A stretch of DNA of 64,000 nt from Sacculina carcini (taxonomy: Eukaryota > Arthropoda > Thecostraca > Sacculinidae): positions 5,958,781 to 6,022,780 of the forward strand of contig OU696594.1 of the NCBI GenBank assembly GCA_916048095.2, in the 5' to 3' direction. The notes beneath the pieces are model-generated. The model was not told where the DNA came from. It did not search any database and was given only the letters and a program-made list of their open reading frames with translations. The stretch's first letter is position 1. Every line of letters begins with the position of its first letter. The translations under genes and the position numbers were made by a program. This document shows, in pieces, positions 57,434 to 64,000 of this stretch.

Positions 57434-59219
57434 CTGGAAAAACACAATAAAACGCGTACTAATCTCAGAGGCGATTAGATAAGTGACAGATAATTGAAAA
57501 ATATTTAGCTTAAGTAACGTAATTTAACTTCTGCATTACAGAAACAGAAACATGGGCTTGGAGTTGATTTTACCGACCATTTTGATCCTGTGACCTGTCG
57601 ATCTCACTGGAACACTTGTTGACACCACTACGAATTTAACCAAATGGCTGCATGAAATTCAGTGCTACATATATACTCGCACACACGCACGCATACACAT
57701 TGCAAACTGACATTCTCCCTAGTGCGATATATTCCATCGTGTTCGTCATGCATCTGTATGTGCGTGTGCGTGTCTTTGTGTCCGGGAGCATGCGCTAAGT
57801 AGACGAGCACTTTCGTTTGTCGTCGATAGCAGCAGAAAAAGTCGTCGCAGCGTGTTCAACATCCTGTCTTGTTTCAAAACTCGTCCTAATAACAGGCAGT
57901 TAATTGTTATATAGCCGTGTGCACTTCTGAACAATTAAAATGAGAAAACGTGTACATAATATTTTTACAAGCTCATAACATATTAACAAAGCGAAAATAG
58001 GTACATACATGAATATAAAATAAATAGAACAATCAGGATATTTGCGATTATGAAATATTTGTTGTATTTTTATAATTAAATTATATACTAATTGAAAATG
58101 CTATATCACAAAATCATTTAAAAAATAATATATCAAATCAATATTTAATGATTGTTGATTAATTTTAGACAAATTGTAACCTATTGTTTCATTTTCAGCG
58201 CATTGGCGCTTCTTGTTTATTTTTTTAGGATTTTTGCAAGATTGTGTCTAATCGGTTTATGCTGACATTTGCAATTTTACTGAATTATTGTCGATATTAA
58301 ACTGGTAATATTTTAAATGCTAGGAATTATTGCGCCTGGTTTATTTGTTGATACAACCGCTAAGTGCAGAAGAATGAGCAGGTTCAGGCGGCTGCGTCGT
58401 GAATTGTCTCACGTTAGTCATTTTTTATAACTAACTATTCTCTGCCGCATATATCATGAACCATACAATAATGAAACAAAATGTAATCTTCTGATGCGCA
58501 GTATCTTGTACGACTCGTGAATTTAGTTTTTGCGTAGTTTTTGTGACTTGAATGTGACTGAATATCATACATGCAAATTTAGTATGAATATTTTTTGTCA
58601 AATTTGGAGCAGCATATCTGTAAATTTTATGTTTATGTTTGTTTATTTTTGCAATGGGAAATATTAGCCAAGCAACGTATTTTTTAACTCAAACATTATA
58701 TTAATATTTGTTTAATACCGTCATGGTATTATTCAAGCATGTATTAAGAAGTGAAATGAACATACATTCAGTTTTACCAATGGGCATGTAATTATCCTCT
58801 TTTAGCTGTGATAAACCGTGAATCCATGATGATACATGATGATGATGATTCATGTAATGTTTTTAAATATTGTTTGCTGTTAAATATTTTATCTTGTATC
58901 TGTTTTTTTCAATCATGAAAGTACAGTACTGGAATATTTAATATTCTTGTGTTTCTGCTCTCCCGCGCTTACAACGACGAAATAAATATGCGGTGTGCTT
59001 TTTGTTGTGGTGTTGTTGTTTTTTGTGTTATTAATTTTCGATGGTGAGTCTAGAGTTGATTATCTGCTTAAATATATCAAATGTAACATTCTTAATTTGT
59101 ATAACTCATTAACTGTACGATTATATCTTAAAATATGCATAGTTTGCCCTATTTAATTTTTACGAGATTAGACATGTGAATTTGAATCTTAATTCCAATT
59201 GTGTTGTAAGAATATTAAT
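57434..59219. other. AT-rich intergenic sequence
   Basis: Very AT-rich, with no exon, repeat family or RNA gene recognised. The candidate first exon and promoter of the secreted-protein gene would lie at its left edge (57560-57650). Confidence 0.4.
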
Positions 59220-59660
59220 GTGAAATTATTCATTTGAAACTTTGCTAAAAATTAAAATGTCACTTTGGGGCTCGCTAAATTATAAACAGTCCAAAGCTCA
59301 TTGAAAATGTTAAAACTTCGGGAAGCCAAGTACACGCGACCTCAAGTCACGTGACCTGTGACCTCAGCACGCTACTGGCTTGCGAGTTGGCGTTGGTGCA
59401 TTCGTTGTTCGCGAGCTGTATTTGCTATCAACGTTAAGTACATCAACTTCAGCATCATTTTCGACTGATATATAAACGGAGGATCTTACAAAAAGTTCAC
59501 GTTGCTGTAGAGAACCCATCTTTACAAGCTGAGGTGGGCGGCTTACTTTTCTGTATCGGCAATGTGATTTGCACTGCTTTATAGATTTATTAAGCTCTCT
59601 CTACGGTATAATCAGTCGGATCTTTCACACCAATTCAAATTCCAACATTGTATGCGTCTT
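59220..59660. repeat. Two-part interspersed repeat, copy 2 (inverted B, then A)
   Basis: 59220-59410 is the reverse complement of part B of the copy at 17400 (gccaagtacacgcgacctca, gtcacgtgacctgtgacctc). 59485-59650 matches part A in the same orientation as before (aagttcacgttgctgtagag). Relative orientation of the halves therefore differs between copies. Confidence 0.75.
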
Positions 59661-60904
59661 TGAATGTTGATTGTTGTGTTGTTTGATCAAGTTTTTGGTG
59701 TTTTGTTCATGTTTGTGTATGATTATGTGTGTATGTGTTTTTAGCGTTTCACTGCGGATACATCAGTGTTACCCCCATTGACAATTTCCGATACAACCAC
59801 CTCTCTCTTTCAATTTCAGGTCAGTCTTTCTTTATTAATTTACATGTAAAGTTAATGAAAGTATCAGTGAGATTTGTTGCACGTTATTTGCGCAATTGTT
59901 TTTGTAATGCCCGATTTTCAAACGTAAATACGTTAGTATCCATAGGAATAGTACCCAGCAACCATCTCAAAATATAACTTATTTAAATACTATATGCTAA
60001 TATTCATATGCTAATATTCAACATATTTTGCTAAATCATGCATTTATTCTTTTTTCTCTCTTTTTACTAAAACAATGTTTCTGTTGATTGTTTCTGGTGC
60101 GCAATTTATTTATTTGATAAGTTGTGTTGCCATTATGAATGTAATGCATCCTGTTCTGTGTTAATTAAATGTAATGCATGAATGAAAAAGCGCTGCTTTT
60201 GCGGGATTTCATCTAGTATATTCATATATTTATTATTATTACTATCATAAAATAAAGGCAAGTCTAGTGGCTTGGGAAGAGTACAATCACTATTACCACC
60301 ATGTGGTGGACCCATGTTCCAGAAACGCCTAGAAGATAAGGAAAGTTTGAGAAGAAAATGTACAACATGTAAGTTTTACATGAGTGGATGATTCGCTATC
60401 ATCGCAAATACGTCTCAATCTGCACAGTCATCAATGTTCCTTGTTCTTTATTCATCTTTGTTGTCTGCTACTGTTTCATTGCATTTTGATGTTTATTTGT
60501 ATGAAGGTCATGTAACGCACGCGCGATATTATTGGTGCGAGCCAGGTTGGTGATGTGGACTCTTGAAGGTCGATCGTCCAGATTATATTCATCTGTTGTG
60601 TGTTCGTTGACCGAATGCTTGCTATCTGATGCGTGTTCTTTTATAATGTAATCAATCCTCTTTCCTTATTTGAACTGTTTTCATTTCAAAGCGGCAATTT
60701 ACCAATTAATGTTTGAAAATCGAAATGTTCCGTTACAACTGGCTACTGTCGTTACGGGAATTTTCGCCTGTGGAATTCAGGAAAGATTTTCAGAAGATGT
60801 AAAGGTTACGACTGTTTTTCCCTCGGTTTATTCCAGCTCAGTAAGTACGAAAAGAAAGTTAATACAAGTTGAAATATGGGTTTTCGCATCCGTAAGGCTA
60901 ACAC
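59661..60904. other. No gene recognised
   Basis: T-rich and AT-rich sequence. A plus-strand ORF at 60670-60990 runs into transposon-like sequence and is not supported. Confidence 0.35.
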
Positions 60905-61000
60905 AGTGGTTGATAACCTTATTGGAGGTACTGAACCCCACAAGTTACATACATGCATTCGTCGAACCCTTCGTGTTTGAAGTATTATAAGAGAAATCAC
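60905..61000. mobile_element. hAT-type MITE fragment
   Basis: cagtggttgataaccttatt and acatgcattcgtcgaaccct follow the pattern of hAT non-autonomous elements (terminus, then the GAACCC-rich subterminal block). No second terminus or target duplication was found. Confidence 0.45.
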
Positions 61001-61162
61001 AAATCACGCACGATCAAGACAGTCACACAAGTAGGCTGCTACTGAGTGGACCGAGTTGCTTGAAGCACAGACGTGATTAAATGCAGCCAATGATGACCAA
61101 GCAGAGCTTAACGTTACGAATCATACGAGCGCGTCAACCAAATCGCCGATTCCTTGAAACTG

Positions 61163-61497
61163 AAGATTTAAGGCTAAAGGCCTCAAGTGACAGCTGCTAC
61201 ACGGCAAGAAGCTGAAGCTTATGAACACACAGGTGTGTCCCGTGCAGCTCGCTGTCACCGCAGAACCGACCCTCTCCAAGCTATGACGCCACAAGAACGG
61301 AAGACGTATTGGAGAGAGCCACCTCCTCAGAATGCATGACACAACACATGACTGATATCTGGTATCATTTACTGATGGGTGGACAGGGGCTGTTGGATGA
61401 TAGAATTCGCCCAAAAATTATCTTCCGCTGGGATTTGAACCACAGACCTCCCGCTTGTGAGGCGGATGTGCTACCACTACACCACACAGTCCAAACT
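61163..61497 (-). mobile_element. tRNA-Val-derived SINE, copy 4
   Basis: A near full-length copy on the minus strand. The + strand shows gggatttgaaccacag (B box complement), cttgtgaggcggatg and ctaccactacaccacacagt (A box complement), then the body and the tail near 61165. Confidence 0.88.
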
Positions 61498-62150
61498 CAC
61501 CTAACTTCTGGGGCTGGCTTGAACCCAGGTAAGAACCACTGGGCTATCGGAAGCTTGATAAAGACTCAGAACGGCTATGATGTTGCATCGATTTATGCTG
61601 GGCTGGTAAAAATTGGCTGAAATGTTGTTATCGTGTGGCTTGCTTCTAAACAGCGATATTGTCAAATGTAAGCGAGTGAGTTAATAGTCGGCTGTTCAAC
61701 TGAAAGAACGTACCTTAGCGTACGACACACCACAATAACAAACTCCAAGAAGAAGAAGGTAGAAGAGGAAGACATTTTTCAAACTGAGAACATCATTTTT
61801 ATTGTGTTTCTTTCAGAATAAGTTGAAATTCATTATGTGTCAAACTTATAGGTGCTGATTCAAACTTTCGTCCAATTGTGGTGACTGCTATTCTGTAGTA
61901 AAGAACTCATGAAAGCTTATGACCTTTTCATGGATAATCGCACATCGACTTTAGCGGAAGAGACACGATACACTTGGTCATATGTGATCAAAAGAATCGA
62001 CAACGTAGCTGCTCTCACGAAGTTTTGCCAGAATACAAACAAGTGGAATACAAATGACATTCATGGTGTATTGCTTTTTCCATAAAAATACAAATTTAAT
62101 CTCAAATAGATAAGTTCAAAGAATATAGAAATATCATCATCAACACTATC
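61498..62150. other. 3' flank of the GYH-rich gene
   Basis: AT-rich. It should contain the 3' untranslated region of the gene at 62151-63981; a clear AATAAA was not identified with confidence. Confidence 0.35.
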
Positions 62151-63530
62151 TTAATGACTGCGTCCGTGGCTGCCATGGCCGTATCCACCATAACCATGAC
62201 CATATCCCTGTCCGTAACCACCATATCCTCCGTGTCCGTAGCCACCATATCCTCCGTGTCCGTAGCCACCATATCCTCCGTGTCCGTAACCACCATATCC
62301 TCCGTGTCCGTAGCCACCATATCCTCCGTGTCCGTAGCCACCATAACCTCCCTGTCCGTAGCCACCATAACTTCCCTGTCCGTAGCCACCATAACTTCCC
62401 TGTCCGTAGCCACCATATCCTCCGTGTCCGTAGCCACCATATCCTCCCTGTCCGTAGCCACCATAACCGTATCCCTGTCCGTATCTGACAGAGCCTACAT
62501 GACCGTAGCTTCCGTGGCTTTGTCCGTGGCCTCCGTAGCCCTTATCGTGTCCGTGGTGTCCGTACTCGTAAACTTTTCCGTGGTCATAATCGTGACCGTA
62601 TCCCTTTCTGTAGAAGCACAACAAAGATCAAGCATTAATGAACTGTGTTTTTAGGTATTTTAAATAGGAGAACAGTAGTAATTAATGACTAGCTCCTATG
62701 ATTTACTGTATGAAACTTTCACTAACATCTGTAACTTGTTTTTGAGGTTCTCTTCTCTTATTTATTTCGCTTTGTTGCTTGAATTTCAAGTTTATACAGT
62801 TCATCTCGAGTTTAATGCTACATAAGCAACACTGTTATGAACAGACCCGTTGGTTCCGTGGTGAATTTCGGTACCATATCCCGTCTGGCGCTTTCCACCG
62901 TAGCCATCGTATCTGCGCGAAAAATCGCACACACACAATTTGCGTCAATTACACGTGATAAGATGTATCGAGGAAATGGTAATAGTTCAATGCAGGTCTG
63001 ACGTAGATACAGCCAGAGGTTGTGTCTGATATTGTATGACATGTTGAGCCTGATCAAATCTCCATGAGATGACCTTTACGGAACAGCTTAAGTGAGAAGA
63101 TAGCTCAGGATAACAACAAGGTGCACATGATTTGACCCAGGAACTCCCCGGCTCACATTCTGACAAAGGTGGGGATAATCCTGAGACTCCTGTTTGAAGT
63201 AATTCACTCTTTTCATCGTACAGGATGAATGCCGGAGAGGATATCGATGCATCCATGAAGTACGCGTGTTCGATGACTTCATGTCATCATGTGAGAACAC
63301 TTAACAACTTCAAAATGAGACTTCAATATCAAGCAGTGAGACAGTGTACTGGAAAATTTATTCACGCGATGGATACTCATAGAGCAATACACCTGCTTTC
63401 ACTATTTTTTTCTCATGAAATAATTGTCTGGTATCAACACGACTATATTATCTCTATCATTCTGTAGTACTATATGAATGGTTGCTGATCATTGAATGAA
63501 ATGTAATTACCACAGATATTCTTGCTGTCA

Positions 63531-63622
<92 letters not shown>

Positions 63623-63981
63623 TGAGTAGAGATACCTGTGCACTTTGGTGTAGCTGACTGCGCTACCGTAGTCGCTTCCCGACACACACACCACCAACGC
63701 CGCCAAAGCGAAAAACTAAACACACATACACATGCAGGCTAGTGTGAAAAGTCGACGCAACAAAAAAACTAAGAAAAACGATATATCGCAGTAATGTAGA
63801 AATGTTCAGCTTCCCGCGTTTTCAGAGTTCCGTTTCCAGTAGACAAATGGAGCAGATTGAAGTGAGATGTGATTAGAGAAGAAGCTAAATGAGTGCGTTG
63901 CTATAATAGCAACTCATGAACAAACAAACACTCAATATGTTGTACCTTTGATACTAGGAATGATATGATGGACTTTATCAT
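62151..63981 (-). CDS. Secreted Gly-Tyr-His repeat protein
   Basis: Exons: 63981-63946, 63715-63636, 62912-62847, 62607-62151; 212 aa, phases 0, 2, 2. The signal peptide spans exons 1-2: MIKSIISFLVSK joined to FFALAALVVCVSG. The mature protein starts SDYGSAVSYTKVHRYDGYGG and continues KRQTGYGTEIHHGTNG. The last exon is a repeat of GGYGGYGHGGYGGYGQG-like units (GYG with His, Gln or Ser), ending GYGHGSHGRSH. Such Gly/Tyr/His-rich secreted proteins occur in cuticles, shells, silks and adhesives; all are structural. The exact role is not readable. The intron 3 donor (GG|GTCTGT) is weak but is set by frame. The first intron contains a long (GT)n tract. Paralogue of the gene at 55717-57433. Confidence 0.85.
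63533..63617 (+). repeat. (GT)n microsatellite in GYH gene intron 2
   Basis: About 42 GT units, nearly pure, just downstream of the exon 2 donor of the GYH-rich gene (its coding strand reads (CA)n). Confidence 0.95.
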
Positions 63982-64000
63982 TAGGAATATGTTCCGTTTT

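Noticed and set aside
62154-62654. Plus-strand ORF of Val/Ser/Thr repeats
   Set aside because: It is the antisense of the Gly-Tyr-His exon. The minus strand has signal peptide, splice sites and consistent phases.

Overview
This is animal nuclear DNA. The coding exons are short, GC-richer than their surroundings, and joined by AT- and GT-rich introns with standard splice signals. The gene models resolve into conserved metazoan proteins: NDC80, a shugoshin-like protein, a p53-family remnant, NME6, a Ly6/uPAR protein, a BTB zinc-finger protein, POLG2, ribosomal protein uS11 (RPS14) and CNOT6/CCR4, plus two repeat-rich secreted proteins. The BTB protein has the FCLKW-type start of the tramtrack (TTK) class, which is best known from arthropods. 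An interspersed repeat at 3.6 kb resembles LINE 3' ends common in crustacean sequence. I therefore suspect an arthropod or other ecdysozoan, but cannot name a species.

Layout. 2.2-7.1 kb (+): NDC80, apparently cut short by a repeat. 12.6-13.1 kb (-): Ty3/gypsy integrase relic. 14.5-16.8 kb (-): shugoshin-like gene with two large minisatellites in its introns. 18.4-20.0 kb (-): LINE relics. 20.8-22.3 kb (+): p53-family sequence with no introns and a broken frame. 23.3-24.9 kb (+): intact NME6. 25.8-26.1 kb (-): unknown small membrane protein. 27.4-29.3 kb (+): GPI-type Ly6/uPAR protein. 30.2-33.4 kb (-): TTK-type BTB zinc-finger gene. 34.4-36.8 kb (+): POLG2. 37.5-38.7 kb (-): RPS14. 40.3-53.7 kb (+): CNOT6, with a 7.1-kb intron holding a 489-codon ORF and transposons. 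55.7-57.4 kb and 62.2-64.0 kb (-): two related secreted repeat-rich proteins.

The genes do not form a pathway. Several concern chromosomes and the cell cycle (NDC80, shugoshin-like, p53-like), but this looks like chance neighbourhood. The more distinctive signals concern introns. (TG)n tracts often replace the polypyrimidine tract at 3' splice sites. Three introns have GC-AG ends confirmed by frame. In at least three introns the exon/intron donor junction is itself the unit, or part of the unit, of a tandem repeat. Repeats are heavy: a tRNA-Val-like SINE (four copies), hAT-type MITEs with 8-bp target duplications, several LINE relics, and minisatellites with 10-, 21-, 24-, 34- and 43-bp units.
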